Origin: Ascidia mentula
Lineage: Eukaryota; Chordata; Ascidiacea; Phlebobranchia; Ascidiidae
Direction: 5' to 3'
Assembly (NCBI GenBank): GCA_947561715.1
Contig: OX387200.1
Coordinates: forward strand, 1,180,501 to 1,244,500
DNA: 64,000 nucleotides
Part shown: piece after piece, positions 20,986-34,652 of the stretch
How the letters are laid out: every line of letters begins with the position of its first letter
Position numbering within the stretch: position 1 is the first letter of the stretch
Program-made: the position numbers and the translations under genes
The notes under the pieces: generated by a model
Database searches by the model: none
The model's input: only the letters and a program-made list of their open reading frames with translations
Told to the model about the DNA's origin: nothing

Positions 20986-22890
20986 GAAGTTTGGTGCGCT
21001 ATCGTGACTAACTCGAATATTTACTATTAGTTCTATGTTTGCAAGTCACTGAAAATATGACATACAATCTGCTTTTGTCTACACTTGCTGCATGTGTGTT
21101 GTGTATACATGTCTGAAATGTCAGTGATATATGTATATGTGGCTTACGTAACGACTAATACAGAATTCCGTAACTCGATGGGCAATTTTACTGTGTCGAG
21201 CACGCTGAAGGGTCTGAATGGTTTGTATCACCATGAACCATCATCAACTCTGACAAGAAAATCTTGGTCGAGGCAAAAACAAAGAAATACTTGCAGCAAT
21301 TACGCGACAAAGGAGGCTTAGAAGAAGTAGCGCAAGTTTAAAGACGTAACGCAAGCGAGATAACTAGCGGAGGCGACACAATACACGGGTGTAAACGTAA
21401 AAGAGTTGAAAGCATTTTCGAAATTACAAGTTCAAACAAAACAAAAGGTATCGAATTATGACAAGCCGAATTCCTTACACAGCTTCCCCACCGGACAAGT
21501 GTTTTCCTAAAATTGATTCTTGCGCGCGCAGTTATCAAAGTACTTTACATATGTAGTCGACCGTCGTGGCATGCCCTTTGCATTGCTTGACGTGCGTAGT
21601 AGGTGTAGATAACTACATGGTGATAACGCCTTTCTTCACACAGGCCGTGAAGAAGGAATTGATGAGCATTGCCACGAACTACGTCTTTGTTGCTTGGATT
21701 TTGCGACGCGGTTTCGGGGAAAACTTGTGTTAAATAAGCGTTGTCAATCGTCGTAAAAAAGTGCATTAAACACAATTTTTAAACTAAACTAGCAGAGTTC
21801 GTTTTTAAAAAACTAACAAGAATAATTGTGAAACCAAGTGAAACGTAACTAATATATGTTTTTTGTGACACTAAAAGCCCTTTCAGTTGTCAATTTCGCC
21901 TTTAATCATGTACAATGTCACGCCGATTTATAGTTATGTATCTCAGAACTGAAAATTCCAAATCCAAGAAAAAGTATGAACGGAAAAAATAAATTGGGTG
22001 AAGTATAACCGGAGAAGGCAAAATGGCACCAAGTCCAGGCTAGGTTAGCTATACGCACGTCGGTAAACAAGCTTGCCAAAATCATTGAAAACCATAGCCT
22101 ACATGGAATATGTCAACAGCACAACCTTTGCCGTCTACAGCCCGTTGACATTGGCTGTGCCAACTCGTTAATCCCTACTAAAAAGGATCTTATGTCCTGC
22201 AGGATAGCAAAAACAGTCCCAGGGGGCAACCAAAGCAACTTACGTGACCAATTTTTTGCCATTGCGTAGAAAATTGTTGGGGCAAACATTAAATTGCAAA
22301 TTGGATATGGTTTTTGTGATTCATTTTCTCCCAAATCCAACTTGTATTTTTTGCAGCCTATTTAGCTAAAATATTGTCCGACCAGGGGGCGTTTTATGCA
22401 ACTATCCTGCAACTAATTTTGACCTGAATGCGTAGACAAGAGGCGGGCCTAACATAAAAGCACAAATTAAGGTATACTGCTGTGATTCAATTTTGAGCTA
22501 CATCCCCTTGAACATTTTGATGCTTTTTCAACTAACTTTTTCTCAGCACCCAGCACCAAATGCTGACTGAGAAGAGCAAAAAATGTATTAAAACTGCACC
22601 AAACACGTTAAAAATCGCCATGTTTACTGCACGTGACTCCCTGCCCATTCAACCCGACAATTGATCCCAATGCATCACCGGTTGCCATGTGACGTAACTC
22701 AGTTTCTCAGTGACGGAGTAGTACAACAGCACGGGCATGCCCTGCGGGCGAAACTATTTTAATAGAAATACTGATATGCGGTCCACAACATTCGCGATGG
22801 TACTAACATTTAGGGTCGCGTCGTTGTTTGGCGCTACTGAGGTGTCGAGTCAAGTCGGAAAGTCCGGATAACGTTACCAACCTTGTGGTA
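20986..22890. other. Intergenic, repeat-rich
   Basis: No gene recognised. 21770-21985 is a partial copy of the end of the gene A 3' flank (aagtgaaacgtaactaatat, gttatgtatctcagaac). 22640-22790 is a copy of the dispersed repeat near 20070. Confidence 0.45.
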
Positions 22891-23231
22891 CTGTATTTAC
22901 TCGATTGTGAGCGCGACACAAAGTTTTTTAACCTACCGTTTGTGCAGCTTATAATCGAGGGCGGCTTACATTATTTAATGTCACGCTTATATTTTGTCTG
23001 CACCTCTGAGTTTCAATGAAATTCACCTGTAACTCGCTTTGCCGTACCAACACGTTTTATCAAACACAGTCATCAGCGTACCTGACAATTATTAAAGAAC
23101 AGATTTGTTGACAATTATTGTTGTAGGGCACCTAAGTTTGCCTTTAGCAGTTACGCGCGGCTTATATTAATTTTGTAACACCGTCGCATGCGGCTTACAT
23201 TCGAGGGCAGCTTACAATCGAGTAAATACGT
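22891..23231. mobile_element. 341-bp MITE with terminal inverted repeats
   Basis: Left end ctgtatttactcgattgt and right end acaatcgagtaaatacgt form ~20-bp inverted repeats, flanked by TA on both sides (22889-22890 and 23232-23233). No transposase inside. TA target and size fit a mariner-type MITE. Confidence 0.6.
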
Positions 23232-23925
23232 TAAATGTTCAGAGAATTGTAAGTCTATAATGTAGTTACAAATAGAGATTGGATGCAAGTTTAGAAATGT
23301 CGCTGAGTCAGGGCACCAATAAAGGCACAGAAGCTCACTGAAACTAGCGGCTACAAGTACGTTATTGTTAATTAAAACTAACCTGTGACTTAGTTCAGTG
23401 CGGCAAAGAAGAATTTGTGATAAACACAGATAAGAATTTTGTTGTTTAATTAATTTATACTTTCCACTTTAGATAGCGTTCTTTTTGTTATGTTTTGTGT
23501 TAGATGCATTCGACCTTTATCAAAAGGTCGTTAGAGCCACGTGAATGCGTACGTAAACTCTCCGTTGAATGCATCGAGTATAAACATAACAAAACAAGCA
23601 ATATATCAACAGAATATTAAAAATGCATGTGTTGACTACTACATAAAAAAACGCAAAGCAGTTTTTTAGCAGCCAATGGTTTCACCTTTCACATTGTAGC
23701 TAATCATATGTACTGAATATTGTTGTGTTCAGTGTACACAACACCATGCGCAGTATTTAAGACTAAGTAAAAGAAGTCAGATGGTATATGATGCTCAGAT
23801 TGCTTTGGAATTGCATTTGATAAAATATTTATAGATCTTCTCTTGGATTTTTGTGTTTTTGTTACAGCACTTGTCTGTGTGAAAAGATCAACTACAGTGT
23901 TATAAATTTGTTTACACAGCTAAGA
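23232..23925. other. Upstream region of gene B
   Basis: No exon seen. No core promoter element is clear enough to name. Confidence 0.35.
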
Positions 23926-26900
23926 ATGGATTTAAATTTAGCAATATTTTGGACAGTAATCTGTGCTTTTTCGCATTGCAAAATTGGTAAGTGCTTAATG
24001 TAACCTAATAAAAAACACTGTGCGAAACTATTTACCAATGGATACCAATTTTTTATTTCGGTGTATTTATTTGGTGGAATGGTAAGTTATATTTTACCAA
24101 TAACAATAAATAACACCAGGTTTAATTATTCAGAAGAACACATGTTATTTGCCTGTCAGTATACATTTAGAATGTGCATCCAAACAGCCACCATTTCCAA
24201 CATAGCAATTAATATTAGGTAGTGATAAAATTCAATATAAAACATTGGTGTTTATTACATTTTTATGGTGGCAGAAATGACATCGATATTTAAAATAGGA
24301 AGCTTCCAAAAACATTGTACTTGGTCTTATTTAACAGGTAACTGATAGCTTTCTTTACAGTCATTACTTGTAACAACATAATTATACTGTAAAGGGGAGT
24401 ATTTTGTGACAATATTTATACTCTCTGTCTCAAAACAGCAGCTCTCTGTCTTGAATGTTGCAAAATTATTCTGGTAATAAATTGGAGTTTAGGGTTATTT
24501 TGTTGTTTTCCATCCAAATCAACTAAATTAGAAAAGGGCATAGAAAGGTACTTATTAAAGTTGGGTGGTTGTATGGAAATGTGGAGTATAGGGTTGTGGC
24601 TTACTAAATATGAGTTCTACTGGTATAATATAATCACTAATAAACTACACTAAGCCACATATTTTTGTTTGTCTGTGTTCACATTAGTAATTATAATAAT
24701 TTTTTTCAGTTGCACAGCAAATCCAGGAATCCCATGGACTAATAAACAAAGGATGGGTAGCTGTGAACTTTTCCCCAATCTTCACAATTATGCTACCACC
24801 AGAAACCTCAACTTGTAAATGGAACGTGAATTCAGTTGAAAACCAGTTCTTGGCATCAATTGGATGTGTGCCTCCACCCAATCTCCCATCTAATATTCAA
24901 TGCTCAAGCAATTCTGGAGGTTTCACTTCAACATATGTTGCAGCTGCTCTAACATCCAGCCCAGCAAACTACACTGTATCCCTTCTATGTGGAAACATAG
25001 CCACATTTATTTTGTTTAGCAAATGTAAGTAATTAGAGTATAAATAGACTGGCCCATATTGTTATTAACACTGTCATGTTAAAATAAGACGTTTCGACAA
25101 AAACTTATGTCATGATCAGTTTGACAATATGGGCCAGTCTATTTATACTCAGAATTATGAGAAAACCTGTGAGTTGTGTTCCTAAGTAATTAGGTTATTA
25201 TACTATTATTGAGTTACTTAAGTTAAATTGGCACGAGATATTTTTTGAGCCAGAGACATAATACCCGTATTTTTGTTTGCTAGATTGTCCCAGTGTGATT
25301 TCAAATGCTGGACCAAGCACAGTTGGAAATAATCAAACCTATGGTGCAACAACACAATATACATGCCAAACAGGACAGGAGTTGTTTTACAGCAATTCAA
25401 CTCCTGGCATTAGTGACACAATTTGTCAAAATGATGCAACTTGGTTTGGTGCACATGGATTGGAATGTTGGTCAGGTACTGTGTAAAAACCTGTATATAC
25501 ATATATCTATATATATATATTTTTTTTTTGGGAGGGGATTTTCATGATTTTTATTCTGTGATAATCATATTAAAAATGCAGTATGCATGCATTATGTTAC
25601 CAAGAAATATTTGTTTTTGTTTTTACAGTGCTATATGTGCACAAGCACAATACTTTGCTTTGTTCAAATTTACAAATCAAGTAAGCATGTAACTTAATAT
25701 ACAGTTATGTAGCTGATAAAAATACAAATAAAAACTGTTGTATACAGCATAACTGTTTAATTGCTTTTGTGCTAAATGTACATTCTTGGGCTCCAAGTTT
25801 TGTAAGGGTATTGGTTACCGTTTGCAACATATTTTTGCCATGTACAACAACAGAAGTACAATTACCTTCACTATTATAAAAAATAATATAAAATTTATTG
25901 TTTTGTTAAGTAAAATGATTTTATGTTTTGAAAACTACTGCTATAAGGCCCCCATTAAAGAGTTAATGAACAAACCATTACAACAATGGCAAAATTGTGC
26001 ATGGTAAATATGTTTGGTTTAATATGCAATTGGCGATGGTGTTTTATAGCTAGAAATATGTTAAGACGAAGTGACCTGATTTATTTCAGCTCCATTTCCA
26101 AGCCTTACTGGAAGTGTATCTGGACAAGCTGGTAGTTCAATAGACGTTGGTTGCACTTATAACCAGAGCATTATACCTACCGGGAATCAATATGTTGTTG
26201 AAGTTAATGGAAAAAAAATTCAAACAATACCCCTTGTAAGTTTAGAAATTGTTCTATGTGAAGTCAAAAAATTGAAGTTCTGTAGTTCTATAAATTGAAA
26301 AATATTACTGTAGGTACCATTTGTTAAGCAAAAAAATAATCCGCAATAAAAAAATTTTTGCCACACTTCATTCTTGACATAAAATATATTAATTTGCAAA
26401 CTCAAATTACATTCATTTGAATAGTGGCCAAACAAGCAACTTGGATTACACAAAAAAAAACATTTCTAGTTTAATTTTCTTAATTTTACCGTATTTTCCA
26501 AAGAATAATTTTAATGTGAGTTGCTTTTATGTTGTTGACAAGGCTCACTGAATAGCAAGGGAAACATGTTGTTTTATGTTTCACCTAACATCTTTGCAGA
26601 TGATAACATATGCTGTCAACAAATTTGTATTTAAGGTTTTGCTTTGTAAGTTTGTAGTAATATGGAATTTTGTTTAAGGGCCGGACATACCAACTTCAAC
26701 TCACTCGTGAAATGAATGGGCAAATGATTCGATGTCAAGCTTTTACAAATTACACAAAGGTCAGACCTGACAGGGGATGGTCTCAACCAGCAATATTAAA
26801 TATATCTTGTGAGTAGAATTTTAATTGTTGTTTACTATTGCAGTATGTAATTTCACCTCAGGTCTTTTTGTATATTTGAACATGTTCAAATAATTATTAT

Positions 26901-29900
26901 ACCAAGAACAGGAGATGATTTTTTTTTCATTTTAACTCACTGCACAGGGTCCTAAAAGGTAAATTTAATGAAATCCAGTACTGCAGAAGTTATACCAGTA
27001 AATATATTAATGCATGCATTTTTGATTATTTTATATCTAAAAATCTCCTATCTATTGGCTGTTTTATTTGCCTCAAGCTAATACCCAACAAATGTTTTCT
27101 TAAAACTTTAAAGCACTGAAAATTGCATTCACTGTTTATGGACGTGTGCAAGTATTACAAATATGACTTTCAATATTAAAAGTATTTTTTTTCTAATATT
27201 GAATTGAAATTCAGTTCGCAGAGTCCTGGTACTGAATTACACCATCAATATGTATATAATTTAAGGTAGTTAAAATGTAACTCTAAACAATGCTTTAAAG
27301 CAGTACAGGCATAGGTTTGTGGATGACTGTAAAGAAGTCTTTATCACATAAATTCCAAGTTTTAACCTAATAAAAGCAGCAAACCAAACTTTAGGTAAAG
27401 CACCCATCAGACACTAAACTGAATAATATTGCAATGACAATGCCAGAAAAAAAGTATAAACAGCCCAGGGGGGTGTTTCAGCAACTAAATTTGATGCCAT
27501 TGCATAGAGAAGAGTTGGAACTTACACAAAAATGCAAATGAGTTGGCAGTTAAATGAATAAATTTTCTGCAAAATCCAGTTCACATTTTTTATTGCTTTT
27601 TTTACCAAAAAAACTGACTAACCAGGGGGGCAAATGACCCCAGGGTGTGGCTAAACCATTTTTCGAGGAGCTAAATTTGATCAAAATTTGTAGATCTGGG
27701 ATGGATCTTTCATAAAATCGCGAATGATTGGACAAACGATTCATTTTTCCACAGGTACAACCTGAATTTTGTGCTACAATTTCACCATAATTTTCAGCAT
27801 CACCCATCACTAACATTGAAATGGCCCCAAACTCCATAAAATTTACCATGACAACAGCACTTGCATGTGCACTCATTCAATCGTAAAATTGATACCTATG
27901 CATCACAGCTTTGCTCTGTGACGTACCCTTTCCATTGTGACAAAGGCCTACACAGTGGGCATTTCCAACAACTGAAATTTAATTTTAGAGAAATACCAAT
28001 ATGCGTCCTACAGTAGTTTATATTCTGCTTATTTTGTTGCCTGCCCTAAGAGACTGTTTTATTTACAATAAAAGGGTTTACATGTTATTAATTAAGAAAC
28101 AAAAAACAGCCTAAGTTGTTGTTAGTTGTGCGAAATGTTGAAATCATCTATTACAATGATTATACACTTAAAAATCCTTAAAAAATGGGATTAATGTCTT
28201 TATGTGTTAATTACATTCAGATCCACCCACAATTTTCAACATCACGGTGCAGGGCTTATTTCAGCAAACTGAAAACCAGTACATTATTCTGCAAAACACT
28301 AGTATAAGATTAAATTGCACTGTTGTTTCAAATCCCCGATCCCAATGTGTTTGGTTATATGATAACTTGAATGAACGCAACGATTCATGCAGCATAGACA
28401 GAAAATTTATTGATTCAACAAACGCAACTTGTGAAGCCACTAATGGCATTGGTACATCTGCCAACACAACCATTTCAATTGTGTCAGTTCCAATGATAAG
28501 TAAGTTATTGATTTTTAACTTCACACTTTCTTTCTTTACTCAATATTTGATATTCAGGACAACCAAAGATAACAGTGAATGATCAGGCAGTTGATAGCAA
28601 TGCAACAAAGCATCTTAGTCAAAGTGATGCTGTGATTATTAATTGTACTGTCGACTACCAGAGTTATCTTGGTACAACTTTTAAATGGACAAAAGATGGA
28701 GTTGATGTTAAGATAGATGTAAATGGTGATAGCATTTTGTTGAAAAATATTACACCAAATGACACTGGTACATATGTATGCAAGTCTTCTGATGTGTTTG
28801 GGAGTTTCCAAACAAGGATTAACATTGATGTTCAGTGTAAGTTTGCACTATGGAAAGTTTGCATGTGGTGATAATTTGAAATAGTTTGTCCATTCAGATC
28901 TGCATGTTTTCAGAGTGATGTTTGACATGTTGTGTGAATAATTTGTTTTGGAAGCTATTGCAAAATGTATCATTGATTACAAATCTTAATTGATCCAAAT
29001 TTGTTTTGTTAAGATTGACTTTACCTTGAAGTGTGTCATTCGATTACCTTGTTTATGGTTTTGTATGGTATCTGTGGTGAAAAATGTAATTATTATTAAT
29101 TTTGTTTATTTTAAATATCTTGCTTAACTTGTTAATAACTTGGTGTTCAGAGAAGGGATGTCTGTTGGCTGCAGCAATTCTATTCCAAAATTGCAACCTA
29201 CTTCTCTATTCCGATCTTAAACTTCCACATTTAATTATAGAATTGTTCTTTTGTAAAACATAATGTCTGTTGTTTCTTTCTATTTTGTCTTTTATATCTC
29301 TTTACATTTGCCACCTTTCACACCCCCCAGTGTAAAAGAGCTGCAGACAGGGTGTACACACTGATAAGTGTAGGTGTAGCTGTTAACTGTGTCACTGCGC
29401 TAGCTTTCACACTAGCAGGCTCATAGATATCCACTTTTACACTAGTAGACACACCCAACGGATTGACATTGACCAAAATGTACCACAAAGTGCATACACT
29501 ATACAGGTTGAAACAGTATGTACACCCTGTCTGTAGCTCTCAATGATTATTATGGCTCTTTTTCCAGTGTAAGAATTACTAGGATTTTAGCTTGCTAATA
29601 TAATGTAATTACAAGTGGGAGAAATGTTTCCACCTCGTGTATCACAGCTTATGTGTACAAAGCCTTAGGGAAGTTTCACAACACTCGTAGCATTGCCACT
29701 GATTGTCTATTAGGATTTTTCCTCTGTTCGTGATTATTTTAATTAGCAGAAATCTAAAAACATAAAATAACATACCAGAATATCACGACCTAATATATAT
29801 GACTTTAAAGATTTAATTTTCAATACTTGCTCCATCATCAGAAAAAGATTTGCTGAAATACAGGTTGCTGAAATTTTTCCTAATATACAATTTGTATTAA

Positions 29901-31177
29901 TGTGCATCAAAGTCAATGAATGATTGAGCACTTAGCATAGTGCTGTTGTTTACAAGTTAACATTTTTCATCATGTACTAATTTATAATTGTTCTGCACTA
30001 TTTAAACAATAATGGTATATATTTTGTAATTGTTCTAATGTTGGAGTTACAAGTTAATTTTATTTCATAGACCAACCATACACTGTCAGCAATTTCAACT
30101 GCCAACCAAACCAACCATGTGATATCATTGTGTATTCAAATCCTCCACCTTCTGCCTCTGTTTTAATATCACCAGGTTTGTAATTCCTGAATCATGCTGA
30201 GATTAAAACTTTTTTGTTTTAAAATTATTTGTTTTAGGAGGTGGGAAAGAAAATCTTACATGGATGTCAAATATTCAGGAGGGTTTCATATATCAAATTA
30301 ATGTAAGTTTTATTCCGTATGAAATGAAAGTTATCATGACAAAATAATAACCAAACACTAAAAATTTAAGTGCACAATTGAGAAATCAAATTTTTTGTGA
30401 GTGCATTTTTGATTGTTTAATTATAAAAAATAGTTTATGGCTGCTCAAATGATGTCTAAAAAGTTCAATTGGAATCAGCATTTGTGTCACCGGAGGAAAT
30501 CTGGGCACAGAGTTTGATATTTAATTGTATGATAACTATGAACACATCCTGTAATAAGATTTCCCAGTGTATCAAGATTCACATTTAAATCCACTTGAAT
30601 TTCTTCTCTTTTTTTCTTTATCACAAACCAGATTTGAAACTAGATTTTCATTGCAGCACATCATGGTCACAGTGGTTGTTGCAATTGCTGTGTTTGTGTG
30701 TTGTAGGAGCCAGCAGGAACCTACACTTTGGAAGTTACAAATTCAATTGGAACAAGCTCGATCACAATAACGGTATCTGCAAGCACTACCAAACCGGGAA
30801 TCCAACTGGGAATGATTATTGGAATATCTGTAGCAGCTTTTGTTGTGATTCTTGCAATAATACTTGCAGTATTTTGTTTCACAAGATCAACAGGTAAGTG
30901 TGAAACTGTAACATGTTTTTTAATCTTGGGTTATTAAACCCAAAGTTTTGTTTCATATTAATGTTGTTATCTTGCAGGTAACGAAATGAAAGGAACACCT
31001 GCAAAGGTTTCACTGGAAGTTCCGACTAATTTAGACACATGTGTGTATGAAAACACACCTCCTCAACCTAATACACCCACATATGAAAACACACCTGAGT
31101 ATCAGAATGTGGCAACTTGTCAAATCACAACTGCAAACCAAAGTGCATCAGCATATGAAACATTTGGTCACAGTTAA
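23926..31177 (+). CDS. Receptor gene B: CCP/Ig type I membrane protein (11 exons)
   Basis: Exons 23926-23986, 24710-25024, 25284-25475, 26090-26235, 26679-26808, 28221-28499, 28558-28836, 30071-30175, 30238-30302, 30707-30893 and 30978-31177 join in frame to 652 aa. Order: signal peptide (61-nt exon, same length as in A), a ~105-aa N-terminal domain with four to five Cys encoded by a single exon, CCP with the NDATWFGAHGLECWS block, split Ig1, Ig2, Ig3 with DTGTYVC, three-exon Ig4, membrane span, tail. The N-terminal exon replaces the three unrelated-looking exons of A and C. The tail has two YENT repeats, YQNV and YETF, but the Tyr of the YQNT site is Cys here (VATCQ). No charge in the span. 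Likely surface receptor; ligand unknown. Confidence 0.85.
25036..25150. repeat. 27-bp perfect inverted repeat with hammerhead-like core, intron 2 of gene B
   Basis: Arms 25036-25062 and 25124-25150 are exact reverse complements. On the minus strand the spacer reads CTGATCATGACA...TGTCGAAACGTC (25088-25119), very like a PLE hammerhead (CTGATGA, stem II, GAAACGTC) but with the core altered to CTGATCA. Best read as a fold-back remnant of PLE ends. Confidence 0.6.
27460..28015. repeat. Dispersed repeat copy in intron 5 of gene B
   Basis: Shares blocks with 41410-41580, 22640-22790, 20070-20190 and 49520-49670 (aatttaattttagagaaataccaa, tatgcgtcct, accagggggg). Function and class unknown; no coding content recognised. 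Confidence 0.5.
29337..29540. repeat. Fold-back copy of the hammerhead-bearing repeat, intron 7 of gene B
   Basis: Left arm 29337-29362 (agagctgcagacagggtgta) is the reverse complement of the right end 29514-29540. The right part keeps gttGAAAcagt and CTGTC followed by a stem I strand, but the CTGATGA core is lost, so it should be inactive. It is in sense orientation within the intron. Confidence 0.55.
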
Positions 31178-33180
31178 AAGCACTGTTAAATATAGATTTG
31201 AGAGAGAATGTGAATGTACTGACCACTACCACAGTTTAAATATATATATGGTTTTTGTTGATTTAAACCTAAGGTTAGTCAACATTGTGATAAAAATTAT
31301 TACAGTGCACTGTTTTTGTGAAAGTATTTTGTATTGTATTCATCTATGATTTCGAGAGAGAATGCGAATGTATTTTATTTGGTTTAGATTTGTTTAAACT
31401 TACTTAAGGTTGGCCAACATTGTGATAACTTTCCTGGTAAAACGGCTGGTACATGTTATTACAGAGCGGTGTTCTTGTTAAACATCTGCAACTTTTAGTT
31501 TCTCATTGGTTTTGAAGCCGATTCGACAACGTAAATTCGCCCAGTGCAAATATTGGATAAGTTCAACCAATCAAGTACACCTCCATTTACTTCCTTGTAT
31601 TACTGGGGTAAATGTTTACCTGACTTAATAGAACACCTTCCTTTTGTTTGCCAGGGTATTGAGTATTACAGGAAGGTTGACTTCAAATGACTTTGTGTTC
31701 AACTTCCCTGTGTCAATTTACAATGTTGTAAGAACTGTGACCACTGTTTGTTCTCTATTCGTGTTTCATAACGTTTTCACTTGATGTCAATCACTGTGTG
31801 TTTCTAATATTTTATAAATGAATGTGATCTTCATTGCGTTGAGTTTCTATTGCAAGGATTTTTCTATCGCCAACCTATAGTAAGCAATAGGAGAATAGGC
31901 GGTAATTAAGTGATTCATTACAAAGAGTCATTTAAACCTTTTTTGGACGATTTGAACTTTGTCAAAATGTATAAATGTTCTGCCGTTTACACTCCATAAA
32001 TTGGTTGATTCGGCGGCTTTGGCTTTAATTTCTGTGAAATTGTGCATCACTTACTTTTGTGATCAATGTTAAGTGGGGTTTTTACGTTAAAACAACATGC
32101 TCGGTGACGAATACGCGGATTGCGGTTTACAGGCAATGACTCCTTTCCTTTACAGAACTTCCGTGTTGGCAGGAAAGCTAATATGCGAAATGTGTGTTTT
32201 GCTCTCTTCTCCATCTACCACCTTCTTTACTTACGAATAACCGATGTAATAAGTTTAACGAGAACACTGAACAAGAACTTAGGAAGTTGTACAAACATAG
32301 TTTTTTGAATGTTTTGTGATGAAATTCATCTGACCGCATTATGAAATAAATGGCCTTACTTTTGGGACAAGACACAATATAGTGTGAAAATACTTTTCTG
32401 TTTGTAAGAAAACGAGGCGTGTCTTCAACCATAAATATCTTAGTTGTCGTTTCAAAAATTCCTACATGTGATTTAAGGACAGTGACCACTAAGTTGAGTT
32501 TAAATCATTGACATAACACAGCTTTTAATGGCGTCGCACTGCTGTAATTAATACTTTGTCACTGGATAGTTCGATAGGTTACTGTGCGCTGGTGAACCCA
32601 ACATATGTCTCGATGTTAAAGCCAACCAGGAAGTAATTCTATGATGTTACAAGGAGTGCATGGGTGCCACGGCTTTATCATATTGCACAATATGTGCAGA
32701 AATATGGAGCACATACATTTTCACCGACGTTTGTTGATGGATGATTTTTGTCCGAAAAACAAACTTCCTAAAAGCTCACACCTAAACAGATAATGCAAAT
32801 TTCATCATTCAAGTTAGTGATCCTGAAAAAAAATATACTTTTAATCAGTTGCTTGACATCATAATGTCACATATACTGCATACTTACAGAAAAAGGTCGT
32901 ACATAACCTTTAGTGTTATTTGCAATGGTGTAAGGGATGAGGTGTTGTGTACAATGGTAGTGCAAACAAACCCTCGTAATATCCTGTTCGCGTACTAGGG
33001 TGGATATGTGTGTTCAAATAATCGTCTACTTTCACTTTCTTTGTTAGGATTATTAGACTTTAGGGTTATCATATTTGTCACCGCACAATTGCGACAGAGT
33101 TATATCAATCACGTAGACAAATTTCTAGTCCCAAATCTTAAACATCTGGACACTTTTTCCCATTAAGACTGTTTTTCCCC
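31178..33180 (+). repeat. Duplicated 3' flank of gene B
   Basis: Related to the flanks of A and C, but shorter, with internal deletions. 31795-31930 matches 16225-16370 almost base for base. No coding potential shared among the copies. Confidence 0.65.
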
Positions 33181-33977
33181 AGAATCAAACCAGAAGATTA
33201 CATTTGTGGCTTGCTTCTTACTATTTTGTATCAGACGAAAAAAAAACCAAAAAATAAAATCTTGTGATCATATGCAAACCTTACGTTTATTGATCGTTTT
33301 GTTTCTCAGAGCAAAAAACTCTAAACCCAAAAATAGCTTGCTTGGAAGCCGACCATGAAGGGACTCCTGAACTAAATACAATCTTTATCGCCATCTTGCG
33401 GAGAACAAGATATCTGGCCCGTGTGAAATACACGCACCCCTAAATATATATGAAACCGCTGGTTTCTCAATTGTATGGAGCGTAAATTCTTATTCGTGGC
33501 TGTTGGCACGATTTATATATGTTTTAACAGTATATTTTGGCACTAAGCAAAGTGGTGTAGGATATTCCAATTTGACACACCGTGTTTACATGACACGAAA
33601 TCGCATCAGAGACCTGTACACTATAAATAAAGCAATCATTTTTGAGTGTTGTTGATTTCAACAAATTGTTGTTTCCCTTCTCAAAAAAAAACTAGACTTG
33701 AACAAAATAAATTTACTTTAGGGACTTTTCCAATTACATTCTTGCGATAGATGGCGCTAAAATTATACATAAAAGCCTTAAATGAGATTCGTTACCATGC
33801 CAGGAAAAAAACTGTGTTCGTTTGTAGTAAACAATCCGGCGATCTATTGATCACCAAAACGTTCAGCTCACAAGCCATGAAGTTAAACAGCGAAGCAATC
33901 TTTTGAATGAAGGTTGTTATCGGTCAAACTGAATTGTCTTTTTCTACTTGTGTTATTGTAATAATGTACGTCTAGGG
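33181..33977. other. Intergenic, nothing recognised
   Basis: AT-rich, no exon or repeat structure that I can name. Confidence 0.35.
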
Positions 33978-34644
33978 CAGGGGCGCACAACCTTGTTACT
34001 ATTGCCGGCCGCAACACACACACCACTGTGTGCTAACGGCCGCCACTGAATATACTGTTTTTTCAACGATATACTCCTGATAATTACGACAAGTTGACGT
34101 GAGCAATATTAGAAAAGAATGGAAATGATTCAATACATGAAAAATGTGCACTATTTATTATTTACATTTGCCAAATTACGTATGTTACAATGTAATGAAA
34201 TGTCGAATTATTCAATGACTGCCTTGTTCTTGTACGCTAGGTTCACGTCTCCATCATAAAATAATCCACTTCCCATTAAACGCCCTTTTCTCTTGTTTTA
34301 ACAACCTTTTCTGCGACATGACTGAGTGATTCCACTGTTTAGCTTTTCGACAACTGTACATGCGTACATGACAATTCACCTATTAATGTTTAATGACGTC
34401 ACCATCCCTATTTCTTCGGTTGCTGTGGCTGCACCAGTTACTACTCGCTACAGCGAACGAATGTGTACAACGCGGAAATGGAAATGGGCCTAATTAAAAG
34501 CTTAACTCTTGAGACCGCTGGAAAAACAAGTTGCAGAAGCAACAACGGCCGCCAATGCATATATTTTGATATAAATGTGCACGGCCGCAAAAAATAGCGT
34601 CCGCGGCCGCATGCGGCCGTACGGCCGCAGGTTGTGCACCGCTG
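33978..34644. mobile_element. 667-bp non-autonomous hAT element
   Basis: Terminal inverted repeats CAGGGGCGCACAACC and GGTTGTGCACCGCTG, flanked by a perfect 8-bp target duplication GTCTAGGG (33970-33977 and 34645-34652). GC-rich ggccgc blocks lie near both ends. No transposase inside. Confidence 0.85.
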
Positions 34645-34652
34645 GTCTAGGG

